Source: a virus
IMG/VR virus record: IMGVR_UViG_3300043409_001505
Coordinates: 1-64,000 of that record
Strand: one strand, 5' to 3'
Length of the DNA stretch: 64,000 nucleotides
Each line of letters starts with the position of its first letter. The stretch's first letter is position 1. Shown here in pieces: positions 7,874 to 17,243 of the stretch. Below the pieces are notes generated by a model, which worked only from the letters and a program-made list of their open reading frames with translations, made no database searches and was not told the DNA's origin. The translations under genes and the position numbers were made by a program.

Positions 7874-10270
7874 TTATGCACTTGTCTTTTTCTTAATTTT
7901 TGAGATTTGATTAGATTCTTTCTTCAATTCTACGTTATCAGCATGTTTAATCATATCATTATCTAACGCTTTTAATTTAAGATTGTAATCAGATCTAGCT
8001 TTATTTATATCAAATTGAAACTTCTCTTGTTCCAAAGGGTCTCCAATACCATCGTCAGTTACACCGTCGCTACCAACTTCACGTCCTAATTCAGCAACAT
8101 ATCTTCTAGTATCATTATCCCTTTGATTCTTCAAATCTTCAAGTTGAAGTTTTTGCTGTTCTAATTGAGCTTGTGCAGCATTAGCTTCTTGTTGAATCTT
8201 ATTAGCTTCTTGAGCTTGTTGAGATTGATTTTGTTGCATCTGCTCTTCCGCGATTTCTAACTTACGTCTCATATCCATTAGTGATGGACTAAAGTAAATA
8301 TCCATGATAGTAGTCATTGACCCACCATTTTGAATAAATGCTTGAGCATACTGCTTGATAGCTTGTTCGAGCTCAATTATCTTAGGTGTGTTAGATACTA
8401 ATAATCCATAATCAGATTCGGCAAATGTTTCACCTTCCATATTAAGAACCTCAATAGTTTGATCATCTAATATATATTGAACCTTTTTATTTTCAATATC
8501 TTTTAATGCAATTTTAGCGGTTTCTAAGAATGCTTCTAATACTCTAATTTTAACAGCTTCGTGTTGCATATACCAATATTCAGTAATATGACTAGATTGA
8601 TTTACAGAACGTTCAACTCCACCAACAGTTTCTCTATTAGAAATTTGACCTTCACGTTGTCTTGATACACCACAAAGTTCACCCATTTCCATTTTAATGA
8701 ATTCAAGTAATTGTATATGTTGTTGTATGTAAGCACCCGTTTCCATATCAATAACAGACTGTCCTTGATTTTGCATATTACCTGCAAGTTTACCAGTAGA
8801 CATTCCGTGTTGACCTTCTTTAAACGAATCTACTACAGCAATTTTATTCACTACTGCAAAATGCATCCATTTTTCAATTTCCCAGTTAGCTGGAACTTGT
8901 GCTAAATCTAAACGCATTATTCGACCATAATTAGAAGCAATAGCTTTATTAAGTCTATCAAACATTGCGTCATACATATACTGAAAGTTTTTAGCTCTAT
9001 CTACTAAAGATATTGCTTTACCTTGATTTGTATTATATATTTGACCAATTACTCCTAAATGACCTCGTGATGGATTATTAGCTTTTACATATTGAACTTG
9101 AAGAGGTCTCATTTTGAGATAAATATCTTTACCTAACTTAACACCTTCCCAACCTTCAGATACCCAAAAGTCAGTGGATTCTTCACCTAATACTTTGTCA
9201 ACCTTATACTCTTCAGATTCAAATCTAAATTGCTCATCACCATACTCATCGTAAAATTTAATCTTTTTAATTCTGCGCAATGATTTCCATCTAACCTTTA
9301 ATTCTCTAATATTACCGTTTTCATCAGTATAATTACTATTAAAGTAATGACCATTTAACTCAGCCATTTGGGAAATACTATTAAACATTCCTGCAGAATC
9401 TGTACGATCTCTAAACAACGTATGATTATCATAATCTTCAGAATATGTCCCATTACTAGATCTTGTTGAATATTCTAATAGATAATCAATCTCTTCAGGT
9501 TTAAGTTCGTCATAATATTCATCCACAAGTTGGTTAGGTGATTTGTGATCCTCCATTATAATAATATCTGCATCTTCAAATCGATTAGAATTACCAGTTC
9601 TAACAGCATGAACTTTTAATGGATTCAGTCTTTCAAATGTAGGTTCCCCATGAGAGATATCAACTAAGTAGATTTCTTCTGCGACAAGTAATGCATCTTT
9701 AAAACCTTCTGTAAATTTTTCACTAAACTTCAGTTCTTGCCAATAATGTCTAAGGATTTGATTAGCCATTTTTTCACGAAGGTCTTGCCATGAATATTTC
9801 ATGTACTTACCTAATTCCTCCATCTTTTGTTTCAACTCATCCTCTTGGTAGTTTTCTTCTAGCATCCTACTAAGTTTATCAAATAAGAATTTCTTCTTAT
9901 CGTCTTCTTTCTTAGTAATTGCATCAGGATTAGTTACAATAACAGACCAATCAAACCTACGTTTAATTTCTTCTCCTACTAACAAATCTATTTTGGGAAC
10001 TATAATTGGTATGTGAGGAATCTGTTTAGGTGTATAACTAGCTTCCAAATGATGAGGATTAATAACCGCAGTCAAATCCTCCATATCTAAAATTCCATTA
10101 TAAAGATTATAATTTATAACTTTATTTTTAAAAGATCTTCTAACACTATCATCGTGGTAGAATGAGTATTTATCGCTGAAATCAATGTTGTCCTTACGCC
10201 AATCTTTACCTTTTTTATTATAAGGTAATCTTTGTCGAGGTTGTTGAACTCTTAAATTTCTTCCTTCCAT
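7874..10270 (-). CDS. Portal protein
   Basis: The 798-aa protein is followed by the scaffold-like and capsid genes and preceded by TerL, the standard head-gene order, and crAss-like portals are of this length. The N-terminal 100 residues are basic and aromatic, the middle contains mixed helices and strands, and the last 130 residues form a glutamine-rich helical or coiled-coil tail (QMQQNQSQQAQEANKIQQEA). The portal forms the dodecameric DNA channel at one capsid vertex and docks the terminase. A TTTG-N19-TATATTGT promoter lies 23-53 nt upstream of the start codon. Confidence 0.85.
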   Translation of the reverse strand: MEGRNLRVQQPRQRLPYNKKGKDWRKDNIDFSDKYSFYHDDSVRRSFKNKVINYNLYNGILDMEDLTAVINPHHLEASYTPKQIPHIPIIVPKIDLLVGEEIKRRFDWSVIVTNPDAITKKEDDKKKFLFDKLSRMLEENYQEDELKQKMEELGKYMKYSWQDLREKMANQILRHYWQELKFSEKFTEGFKDALLVAEEIYLVDISHGEPTFERLNPLKVHAVRTGNSNRFEDADIIIMEDHKSPNQLVDEYYDELKPEEIDYLLEYSTRSSNGTYSEDYDNHTLFRDRTDSAGMFNSISQMAELNGHYFNSNYTDENGNIRELKVRWKSLRRIKKIKFYDEYGDEQFRFESEEYKVDKVLGEESTDFWVSEGWEGVKLGKDIYLKMRPLQVQYVKANNPSRGHLGVIGQIYNTNQGKAISLVDRAKNFQYMYDAMFDRLNKAIASNYGRIMRLDLAQVPANWEIEKWMHFAVVNKIAVVDSFKEGQHGMSTGKLAGNMQNQGQSVIDMETGAYIQQHIQLLEFIKMEMGELCGVSRQREGQISNRETVGGVERSVNQSSHITEYWYMQHEAVKIRVLEAFLETAKIALKDIENKKVQYILDDQTIEVLNMEGETFAESDYGLLVSNTPKIIELEQAIKQYAQAFIQNGGSMTTIMDIYFSPSLMDMRRKLEIAEEQMQQNQSQQAQEANKIQQEANAAQAQLEQQKLQLEDLKNQRDNDTRRYVAELGREVGSDGVTDDGIGDPLEQEKFQFDINKARSDYNLKLKALDNDMIKHADNVELKKESNQISKIKKKTSA

Positions 10271-10292
10271 TTATCTAAATTTATTTAACTTT

Positions 10293-10323
10293 ACAATATA
10301 CAACATTTCGTATCTAAATCAAA
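10293..10323 (-). promoter_or_regulatory. Bacteroidota-type promoter for portal gene
   Basis: On the minus strand TTTG (10320-10323) is followed after exactly 19 nt by TATATTGT (10293-10300), a good match to the TTTG-N19-TAnnTTTG consensus. The start codon of the portal gene is about 23 nt downstream. Confidence 0.65.
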
Positions 10324-10338
10324 GTGATTTATCATGTA

Positions 10339-12609
10339 TTAATAGTATATCTGTTTTTTGTCCATAGCGTTTGATTTATTAAAGTTCCTACTAAAGAATT
10401 TATCATTTGCTAAAGTATCAATTTGTTTATCTTTATTAGCTATTGCAGATTGAGTTCGTTTATATCTATCTTCTCGAAGTATAAATAACATTCCCCCTGC
10501 AGACACTCTATCAAAATTACCATCGGAGTTCCATTTAATACATTCTTCAATATATGCCAAACCTCTTAATGTATGAAGTTTTAATTTACCAGGGTTTTCT
10601 TCATCTTCTAAAGAAGTATTCATCCAATCTGCTTGTAATTTTCTACCCCACTTATTAACCTCAGCATTAGCCATCGTACCTTTAGATGTGTTGCCATATC
10701 CCATATCTTTAGTCATTTGCATATCTTTAAGAATTTGAGGTGTGTCACACAGTCTAAATAAAGCATTTTTTTTATCAAAGAAACTAAATAAACCTTTTAA
10801 GTTTTTTTCATAATTAGCTACTGCATTATAAAATTCTAATAATCGCAATGATATTTCATAAGCTTCTTCAGCTAATCTAGGTCTTCCTGAAAACTCAGCT
10901 ACAATTCTATCTGTAAATAAATCCATTACTTGAATTGAAAATAACGAAGTTCCTGAATCAGCATCAATAGGGTCAATTCCAGCAATATACCTACCATGAG
11001 CTATTTCACCATTTGCATTTTCTGAAGGCATCTCAAATATCTCTAAACAACCTTCACGATTAGCGTTATCTTTATCATAACTTCTTAATGGGAATTTATC
11101 ATTATTTAATCTCCATTTAAGTTTACCATCATTAGTTCTAACTAATTCTCCAACATAATGTTCCGCTAAGAAAGATTCTTTTTTAACCATTATAGATTCT
11201 AAATAATCTTTAAGGTCAGATACTGGAAATACAGTACCTTCAGTACGCATTATCGCGTCCTGCGGAGTGACACATTCTTCTGCTTTTTTCTGCGTAATTG
11301 CAGATGGATCTGTAGAACTATATTTAACTAAGTGTCTATCTAATAATATTTCAATTAAAGCTTTAATAATATCAGGTTCTCCTATTTCTTCATCATAACA
11401 ATTTTTACGATTCATGTACGCTCCCCAAAAGAATCCACATAGTGTATCCCCATTTGCATTTTTATCAAATACATTTGGAATACCATAAACATTATATGCT
11501 CCAGGACTGTAGAATAGTTTTTCAGAACCTTCAAAAGATCCACCTTCAACTCCACCAGTTCCCATTGCAATCATAAACCCAAATGTAGTATTACCATCCT
11601 CAACAGCTTTTCTATTAACGTTCCAAGCTTTCTCTAGGTTGTTAAAAAGACCATCTTCTTCATAATGAATAAGTGGTCCACGAATACCCCTAGCTTTATC
11701 AGGATTATCTTTTAACGATATACCGTGTACAGAAGCTAAATTACCTTTACGGACTCCATACTCATCTTTAAATCCTAATTGTATTTCTAATGTACTACCT
11801 GCTCTATCTACAACTCTCATTCTTTCAAGTGGAGTAGTTTCTGCAATCCAGTCTAAACAATCTACAATTTTACCCCAAATACCTTTATCTCCAGATAAAA
11901 ATCCTTTATCAGATGCTAAATGAAAATTAGGATTACCAGAACCAGAATGTACGTACATATTACGAGGGCTCCAAGATGCTGCTTTAAAGCTCGCACCCAC
12001 ACCTCTGCATTTTAACATTTTACCGTGTTTACCTCTACGCTTACATTGTTCAACATAATGATGAAATAAGTAATCTCCTAACCAAGGTTTAGCAAATTTA
12101 CGTACACGTTCACCTTGTGACTTAGTACCGTCAGATTGTGTACCTGCTTGTTCAACTAACCAAATTGGAGAATAGTTCCAATAGAAATATAACTCTCCAG
12201 GAATCCATTCTCCATCACTAGGTCGAACTAAACCATGTTTCCATCTATATAATTCTTGTTTCCAAAATGTACCATATTCAGATTTAGGATTTGGGTTAGG
12301 AGTAAGATTTGTATATTTACCATGTTTCTCAAAGAATAAAGCTTTCTCTCTAAAGAAATCCATATCTTCAAGAATGTGAGGTTTAGTCAAATCAACTTCT
12401 ATTCTACCATCATCGTAATCTACAGACCTTGGTTTATCTTTAGCATAACCTCTAATCTCCTCTGTTGCAATTAAATTTTTAATAAAGGTAATCGAACTTA
12501 AAGTATCTATTAATTCTAAATAAACTTCTCTTGGTAGTTTATTTTTAACTTCCTCGGTTAATGGGGTTTGATACCCATTCATCTTATATAAAACTTCTAT
12601 TCCCTCCAT
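10339..12609 (-). CDS. terL: Terminase large subunit
   Basis: The 756-aa protein is the ATP-driven DNA packaging motor and nuclease. A Walker-A-like segment CRGVGASFK lies near residues 201-209. A Walker-B/catalytic stretch (LIHYEEDG) lies near residue 305. The C-terminal nuclease domain begins with an acidic AGIDPIDADSG motif near residue 540. The long N-terminal region with many aromatic residues is typical of crAss-like TerL. Its start overlaps the end of the chaperonin gene by 13 nt, so the two are probably translationally coupled. No small terminase subunit was identified with confidence. Confidence 0.9.
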   Translation of the reverse strand: MEGIEVLYKMNGYQTPLTEEVKNKLPREVYLELIDTLSSITFIKNLIATEEIRGYAKDKPRSVDYDDGRIEVDLTKPHILEDMDFFREKALFFEKHGKYTNLTPNPNPKSEYGTFWKQELYRWKHGLVRPSDGEWIPGELYFYWNYSPIWLVEQAGTQSDGTKSQGERVRKFAKPWLGDYLFHHYVEQCKRRGKHGKMLKCRGVGASFKAASWSPRNMYVHSGSGNPNFHLASDKGFLSGDKGIWGKIVDCLDWIAETTPLERMRVVDRAGSTLEIQLGFKDEYGVRKGNLASVHGISLKDNPDKARGIRGPLIHYEEDGLFNNLEKAWNVNRKAVEDGNTTFGFMIAMGTGGVEGGSFEGSEKLFYSPGAYNVYGIPNVFDKNANGDTLCGFFWGAYMNRKNCYDEEIGEPDIIKALIEILLDRHLVKYSSTDPSAITQKKAEECVTPQDAIMRTEGTVFPVSDLKDYLESIMVKKESFLAEHYVGELVRTNDGKLKWRLNNDKFPLRSYDKDNANREGCLEIFEMPSENANGEIAHGRYIAGIDPIDADSGTSLFSIQVMDLFTDRIVAEFSGRPRLAEEAYEISLRLLEFYNAVANYEKNLKGLFSFFDKKNALFRLCDTPQILKDMQMTKDMGYGNTSKGTMANAEVNKWGRKLQADWMNTSLEDEENPGKLKLHTLRGLAYIEECIKWNSDGNFDRVSAGGMLFILREDRYKRTQSAIANKDKQIDTLANDKFFSRNFNKSNAMDKKQIYY

Positions 12610-14075
12610 TCAATTTCGTTTAAAACCACAGCTTCAGTACTTAGTATAACTTTAGCTACAGATACGGCGTTCTCTAATGCACACCTAGTAACTTTAAGTG
12701 GGTCTATAATATTTTTATCAAACATATCTGTTAATACAGGAATTGCTAAAATATCACAGGGTGTATTTATTGCTTTTAAAATTTCTAATTCAATTGATGG
12801 ACTATATAAACCTTTCATGGACTTTGCAAAATTCTGACCTGCAAAATACAAAGCCAATCCTCCACCTTGAACAATTCCTTCTTCTAATGCGCAAGCTACT
12901 GCTTTAACTGCATCATCATATCTATCAAAACGTTCTTTCATTTCAAGTTCCGATTTACCACCAACTTTAATAATAGATATTTTACCTTTTAGATATTCAA
13001 TTCTTTGTTTAACTAAATCTTTATCGTATTCTGTTAATTCCGCATTTTTAGATAATTCATTTAGAACTTCTAATTTATCAGTAATATCAATATTATCATC
13101 TTTAACCAATATACTATTATTCTTAGATATTTTACAAGATTGTAATTTACCAAGAATGTTTGTGTTATAAATTTTATACAAATCTGTAATCAAAGTACTT
13201 CCTGTAAAGTCGCATAAGTCTTGCAATAGGTCTTTACGGTGTTTAGAGAAGCCTGGAGCTTTAATAACACATATAGGTAATGTTTGGGATAGAACAAAAG
13301 TTTCAAGCTTTCTAAGAGCTTGTTCGTGAATATCCTCAACAATTATCAATAATGAATTATTGGGTTGCTGTGTTAATTCTAATACACTTCTAAAGTTTTC
13401 TAATTTCTCTAACTTACCATCAATAATTAAAGTATTAACATTTGTAAATTCACAAATACCTTTGGATTGATTTGTGATAAAATGTTTAGAAAAATAACTT
13501 ACTGGAAGTGACATTCCTGGTAAAGTATCTAACACATCTTCTGTATTAAAACTCTCTTCAATCTTAACTATATCAGAATGATTATAAGCCTGTTGAATAA
13601 GTTCACCAATCTGTAAGTCATTATTAGCAGATATACTAGCAACGTGTTTAATATCTTCATGTTTTAACTCCCGTGAATTAATTTTTAATTGTTCAATAAC
13701 TTTTGGTATAATCTCATCAAAAGCTTTATTAATATCAACTGTATTGAGGTCTTTTAAATTGTTGACAAATGCTGTAGCTAATACAGTTGAGGTTGAAGTT
13801 CCGTCTCCAGCTTCCTCTACAGTTTTCTTAGCCGCTTCTCTAAGTAATTGTACACCTATATTTTCAATAGGATCTTTTAGTGTTATACTGTTTATAACGC
13901 TGACACCATCTTTGGTCACTTTATATTGACCAAATTTACTTGCGTCACTTATAATAACAGTTTTACCATTAGGACCTAGTGTCGCAGAAACAGCCTTACA
14001 AGCTTTATTAATACCTGATAATAACTTATCTCTAACTTCTTTACTAAATGTAATTTCTTCTATCATATTATTCAT
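12597..14075 (-). CDS. groEL: Phage-encoded GroEL-type (group I) chaperonin
   Basis: At 492 aa it is somewhat shorter than bacterial GroEL (about 545 aa) but clearly homologous throughout. The nucleotide-binding motifs are intact: LGPNGKTV near 34-40, VTKDGVSV near 53-60 (GroEL Asp52 region), AGDGTSTSTVLA near 89-100 (Asp87 region), and a DDA-VKAV-CALEEGIVQGGG stretch corresponding to the Asp398 and GGG region. The apical domain is more divergent and the Gly-Met tail is absent. It would fold virion proteins in the cytoplasm, probably as a double ring. A GroES-like gene lies 0.6 kb upstream in the same operon. Confidence 0.93.
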   Translation of the reverse strand: MNNMIEEITFSKEVRDKLLSGINKACKAVSATLGPNGKTVIISDASKFGQYKVTKDGVSVINSITLKDPIENIGVQLLREAAKKTVEEAGDGTSTSTVLATAFVNNLKDLNTVDINKAFDEIIPKVIEQLKINSRELKHEDIKHVASISANNDLQIGELIQQAYNHSDIVKIEESFNTEDVLDTLPGMSLPVSYFSKHFITNQSKGICEFTNVNTLIIDGKLEKLENFRSVLELTQQPNNSLLIIVEDIHEQALRKLETFVLSQTLPICVIKAPGFSKHRKDLLQDLCDFTGSTLITDLYKIYNTNILGKLQSCKISKNNSILVKDDNIDITDKLEVLNELSKNAELTEYDKDLVKQRIEYLKGKISIIKVGGKSELEMKERFDRYDDAVKAVACALEEGIVQGGGLALYFAGQNFAKSMKGLYSPSIELEILKAINTPCDILAIPVLTDMFDKNIIDPLKVTRCALENAVSVAKVILSTEAVVLNEIEWRE

Positions 14076-14631
14076 AATTTAACCCATTTTCAAATAAACC
14101 AAAAGCCTGCTGACCTTTCATTCTACCTTCAGTTTCTATTTTCTCTTTAATCAATTCTTTTTCTGCAGCTTTTAAATCCTGCATTACAACTTTAATTTTA
14201 CTAATACCACCTACAATAGTTGTTAATGTAGTTACTGGTTTATTTCTATCATCACGTTCTTCTAACAACTCTTTAGTCTTAGTTAAATATTCTGATATAT
14301 CGTTAGCTGCAGCTAAAGCATTCTTATATAATTTACCTATTACAGTGAGACTTCGTTCTTCATAAAAGTCAATAGCTTCCTGCATTGTGGAATCTATTTT
14401 CCAACCATCAGGTAAACCAATATCTTTTATAATCTCTTCCTTTCTAAATTTAGAATCTATAATTAGATAATCAGATTTAATATCTGTATAATAATATATA
14501 AATAACATTTCTTTTAAAGCAGTATCTTTAGTACGACTTTTATCACGCTTTAATATTTTTTTAAACGGTTCAAGTCCCCACAAATTATCATCCACAGTTA
14601 ATACCCCATCACGGAGTGTGAATCCATTCAT
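14068..14631 (-). CDS. Conserved late protein between co-chaperonin and chaperonin
   Basis: The 187-aa protein has an N-terminal region opening MNGFTLRDGVLTVDDNLWGLEPF and a long charged helical C-terminal half (KVVMQDLKAAEKELIKEKIETEGRM). It overlaps the chaperonin gene by 8 nt and is two genes upstream of TerL. Size, helical content and position would suit a small terminase subunit or packaging co-factor. That is inference only and no DNA-binding motif is evident. Confidence 0.7.
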   Translation of the reverse strand: MNGFTLRDGVLTVDDNLWGLEPFKKILKRDKSRTKDTALKEMLFIYYYTDIKSDYLIIDSKFRKEEIIKDIGLPDGWKIDSTMQEAIDFYEERSLTVIGKLYKNALAAANDISEYLTKTKELLEERDDRNKPVTTLTTIVGGISKIKVVMQDLKAAEKELIKEKIETEGRMKGQQAFGLFENGLNYE

Positions 14632-14655
14632 ATTTTTAATTTTAGTTTATACCAA

Positions 14656-14682
14656 CAAAACCCGACTTGTTATGGTCGGGTT
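14656..14682 (-). terminator. Terminator after GroES-like gene
   Basis: On the minus strand an 8-bp GC-rich stem AACCCGAC/GTCGGGTT (14675-14682 with 14659-14666) with an 8-nt loop is followed by a short U-run. It separates the co-chaperonin-like gene from the next gene. Confidence 0.8.
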
Positions 14683-14688
14683 ATAAGT

Positions 14689-15069
14689 TTATTCATTTGT
14701 TTGTAATTCTTTAGAATTCATAAATCTAGTTTTAATAACTCTATCATCAATAATTGCAAATACTCTATCTTGGAAATCAATTGGGTCTAACTGTATTGTT
14801 GCAATATCTTCATGTGAGTTATTTGGATTAATAGACTTCTTTAACATTTTATCTAAATCTAATCTAACTTTATCACCTACTTCGATATTGTGACAATTAG
14901 GACCCTTTGCAATAATATATTGAAACTGACTCATTGCATTATCAGATAAATCTAAACTATCTAATGTATTTTCTGTATTTAAAGTAATAATTACTTTATT
15001 AAACATTGGTTGTTCTAACCATTCTTTACTAATCTCTAAAGCATCATACGCTGTTACGTTCTCTCTCAT
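14689..15069 (-). CDS. GroES-like co-chaperonin (divergent)
   Basis: The 126-aa protein has the layout of a GroES/gp31-type co-chaperonin. A first strand FNKVIITLN is followed by a flexible segment TENTLDSLDLSDNAM that could serve as the mobile loop. Then come YIIAKGPNCHNIEVGDKVRLDL (compare the GroES AVGxG...VKVGDxV strand pair) and a C-terminal DRVFAIIDDRVI strand. Sequence similarity is low, so the call rests on motif order, size and the nearby groEL. It probably caps the phage chaperonin or the host one. The alternative is an unrelated beta-barrel head protein. Confidence 0.6.
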   Translation of the reverse strand: MRENVTAYDALEISKEWLEQPMFNKVIITLNTENTLDSLDLSDNAMSQFQYIIAKGPNCHNIEVGDKVRLDLDKMLKKSINPNNSHEDIATIQLDPIDFQDRVFAIIDDRVIKTRFMNSKELQTNE

Positions 15070-15343
15070 CTCTTTCTTCCTTACTTTTTTGTAATCTATA
15101 TTTATGTTTATCTACTATTTCTCCTGATGTATATACTTTTCCCAAGTATTTAAAAAAGAAGTTTGTTTTTAATTTATCAATTTCTTCAGCAGTCATTGTA
15201 TCTAATGACATTTCTTTAATTTTCTCATACATAAATCTAAACTGTGATTCAACCATTTCTTTTACTTCACAATCTCTAAGATTATTATTTAAACCTATTG
15301 TATGAATAATATCATTTACTTTTTTTTCTTGAATTTTATCCAT
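15044..15343 (-). CDS. Small helical protein, unknown
   Basis: A 99-aa, highly charged and helical protein ending in a run of Arg, Glu and Asp (KSKEERDERERNSV). It overlaps the GroES-like gene by 26 nt and the upstream gene by 8 nt, so it is read in a tight operon. No family was recognised. Confidence 0.65.
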   Translation of the reverse strand: MDKIQEKKVNDIIHTIGLNNNLRDCEVKEMVESQFRFMYEKIKEMSLDTMTAEEIDKLKTNFFFKYLGKVYTSGEIVDKHKYRLQKSKEERDERERNSV

Positions 15344-15716
15344 CTATAATTTTAAAATTAATATTAATAGTAAATGTTTTATTCTTCTTATCCATTTGAG
15401 GAATATATACAGAAGATATTTCATTATCAATTATAACCTTAGCCTTTCTAAGTTTAGTGTATAAGTTTTCCAAACTCTGTATCCCAATTCCTAATTCATC
15501 TGCAATTAAAATTTTAGTATCATAATCAAATACTGTTTTCCATAGAATTTTATTATTAGTAATCTCTTTAGAAAACTGATAATGATAATATAATAACAAA
15601 GCAACTACTGTATAATGTTGTTTTTGAAGTTTGTGAAAAGGTTTTAAAAACTCAATATATCTAAAGAAGAAATTTTTAATCTTTACATTTATAGTTGCGT
15701 TTTTAACATTTTCCAT
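15336..15716 (-). CDS. Putative winged-helix DNA-binding protein
   Basis: The 126-aa protein contains a helical core with a possible helix-turn-helix (KILIADELGIGIQSLENLYTKLRKAKVI, residues about 69-96) and a C-terminal beta hairpin resembling a wing. This architecture fits a small replication or transcription regulator. It is inferred from pattern only. It sits between the accessory genes and the late operon, where a switch protein would be plausible. Confidence 0.6.
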   Translation of the reverse strand: MENVKNATINVKIKNFFFRYIEFLKPFHKLQKQHYTVVALLLYYHYQFSKEITNNKILWKTVFDYDTKILIADELGIGIQSLENLYTKLRKAKVIIDNEISSVYIPQMDKKNKTFTININFKIIDG

Positions 15717-15718
15717 AA

Positions 15719-15886
15719 TTATTTATTTTTTAATCTTAGTTCTAATTCTTCTTTTGATAATTTACCTTGAACATGCATATCAAACCAAAAATGTTCTGCA
15801 TTAATCCAAGGACCATTTGTCCTTTCCATTTCTATAATTTCTACTTTTTTTGGTGGATCACTAATCCATATTCCAGAATTATCCAT
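15719..15886 (-). CDS. Small hypothetical protein (55 aa)
   Basis: The frame starts with ATG at 15884-15886 and encodes MDNSGIWISDPPKKVEI followed by an acidic helical C-terminus. It fits exactly between its neighbours with gaps of 2 nt on both sides, and its sequence is not low-complexity, so it is probably real. Function unknown. Confidence 0.6.
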   Translation of the reverse strand: MDNSGIWISDPPKKVEIIEMERTNGPWINAEHFWFDMHVQGKLSKEELELRLKNK

Positions 15887-15888
15887 AA

Positions 15889-16191
15889 TTATTTATTTAA
15901 TATAATCCAATCCTCAGATAACATATCTGTTTGAGATGCTAACCATCCAACACAAAGATTTTTTTGAGCAGTCCACATATCAATATGTTTTCCGATATGT
16001 AAATGAGTTTGACCTTCTTTTTCTAAGAAATTTTCATTTATAATATTATCTGGTCTTGAAGTTTCTTTAGCGACAGAATAACCTCCGTTTAAAATTAGAA
16101 ACATTCCTTTACCATTCCAACCTTCTCTTGTTACTTTTTTACCTTGTTTTAAAGCTTCAATAGCTTGTCCAAAATTTAATAATTCTATCAT
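15889..16191 (-). CDS. tad2: DUF2829 family protein, Tad2-like anti-Thoeris sponge
   Basis: This 100-aa protein shows the DUF2829 signature: an N-terminal FGQAIEALKQGKKVTREGWNGKGMF, a central HIDMWTAQ and the C-terminal VGWLASQTDMLSEDW. DUF2829 is the family of Tad2, the phage protein that binds and sequesters the cyclic ADP-ribose-type signal of the Thoeris defence system, so that the effector stays off. All blocks expected for the fold are present and the length is normal. It sits in a run of small accessory genes near the divergent control region, where counter-defence genes are often found. Ligand specificity cannot be told from sequence. Confidence 0.85.
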   Translation of the reverse strand: MIELLNFGQAIEALKQGKKVTREGWNGKGMFLILNGGYSVAKETSRPDNIINENFLEKEGQTHLHIGKHIDMWTAQKNLCVGWLASQTDMLSEDWIILNK

Positions 16192-16202
16192 AGTTTATTT
16201 AT

Positions 16203-16532
16203 TTAATATATAGGTTTAATCTTCTGTTCTTTATTGTATTCAAATATATTTTTATATTCAATTGCTTCGTTTACACTACCACATCTCATACATATTTCAT
16301 TACCATCATCATCTACTTCGTATTGATTAGGTACAACTAATGTACCACAATGTTTACAAGCAAAGACTGGTTCTTTATCATAGTCTTTAATCTTCTCATT
16401 CATAATTTTATTTATATAATTCTTAATATTTTGTTGCCACTCCGTATCATAAAAAGGAAACGGAGTGTATGTGTTATAATACTCAACATGCTTATACAGT
16501 TTGTTGAGCTGTTTGAGTATTTCTTTGCTCAT
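16203..16532 (-). CDS. Zinc-ribbon small protein
   Basis: The 109-aa protein carries a zinc ribbon, CKHCGTLVVPNQYEV...CMRCGS (about residues 59-85), preceded by a helical N-terminus. Such ribbons often bind nucleic acid or a partner protein. It overlaps the upstream gene by 41 nt in another frame. The specific function is unknown. Confidence 0.65.
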   Translation of the reverse strand: MSKEILKQLNKLYKHVEYYNTYTPFPFYDTEWQQNIKNYINKIMNEKIKDYDKEPVFACKHCGTLVVPNQYEVDDDGNEICMRCGSVNEAIEYKNIFEYNKEQKIKPIY

Positions 16533-16707
16533 CTTTAGTTTTAATATTTAATAGTATTAACCATCCATCTTCTTGTTTTGTTACTTTAACGTTATATGAG
16601 AATCTAGGATATTTACCTGTAAACAATTCCATTTTAGTTTGAAAAGTATCTAAATGATCTAATGCTACCTTTAAATCTTTTTCGTATATTGTGTATTCTT
16701 TTTGCAT
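16492..16707 (-). CDS. Small hypothetical protein (71 aa)
   Basis: A 71-aa protein with an N-terminal helix (YEKDLKVALDHLDTFQTKMEL) and a beta hairpin. Its end overlaps the zinc-ribbon gene by 41 nt. It starts 2 nt downstream of the GIY-YIG stop codon. No family was recognised. Confidence 0.55.
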   Translation of the reverse strand: MQKEYTIYEKDLKVALDHLDTFQTKMELFTGKYPRFSYNVKVTKQEDGWLILLNIKTKDEQRNTQTAQQTV

Positions 16708-16709
16708 AA

Positions 16710-17243
16710 CTATACGTATCTATAATTAGTTTTATTTTTATTACAACCTGATAATTTATTTCTTAAAGTTTGAGATTTTATTTTTAAAAGTTCTGATAAT
16801 TCTTTTATTGTATAAAATACACCTGTTGTAATTTCTAATACAACTTTAGTTCTAGATTCTATCATTTTTAACTTACTTTCTTCAGACATTTTTTTACCTT
16901 TATGTACTTTGGACATCTTAAATCTTGTTTCATTAGATATAAATCCAGATTTATCTTTTGATGTAGTTAATCTACAATTTAAACCTTTATATGGACATAT
17001 TGAATTATAATAATCCTGCCAATATCTTTCTCTATTATTTAAATTTTCAATATCGCATAATTCTAATATTTCAAAAATATGATTAACAGATCCATATTTT
17101 AAAAATGAATTATTTAACTTTATTTGAGTATTACATTGACCTTTTTTAGAATATGATTTAAATCTTTTTTCTATATTTATGCTTTGACCAATATAAATTT
17201 TTCCTGATGGAGATATTATTTTATAAATTCCGATATTATTCAT
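16710..17243 (-). CDS. GIY-YIG homing endonuclease, freestanding
   Basis: The 177-aa protein starts with the GIY-YIG nuclease core (GIYKIISPSGKIYIGQS, residues 4-20), with the expected RF and the glutamate of NRERYWQDYY. A NUMOD3-like basic repeat (SGFISNETRFKMSKVHKGKKMSEESKLKM) and a C-terminal helix-turn-helix-type DNA-binding module (IKELSELLKIKSQTLRNKLSG) follow. It is wedged between two small genes with an 8-nt overlap and no intron, so it is a freestanding mobile endonuclease. A longer relative lies at 54900-55634. Confidence 0.9.
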   Translation of the reverse strand: MNNIGIYKIISPSGKIYIGQSINIEKRFKSYSKKGQCNTQIKLNNSFLKYGSVNHIFEILELCDIENLNNRERYWQDYYNSICPYKGLNCRLTTSKDKSGFISNETRFKMSKVHKGKKMSEESKLKMIESRTKVVLEITTGVFYTIKELSELLKIKSQTLRNKLSGCNKNKTNYRYV

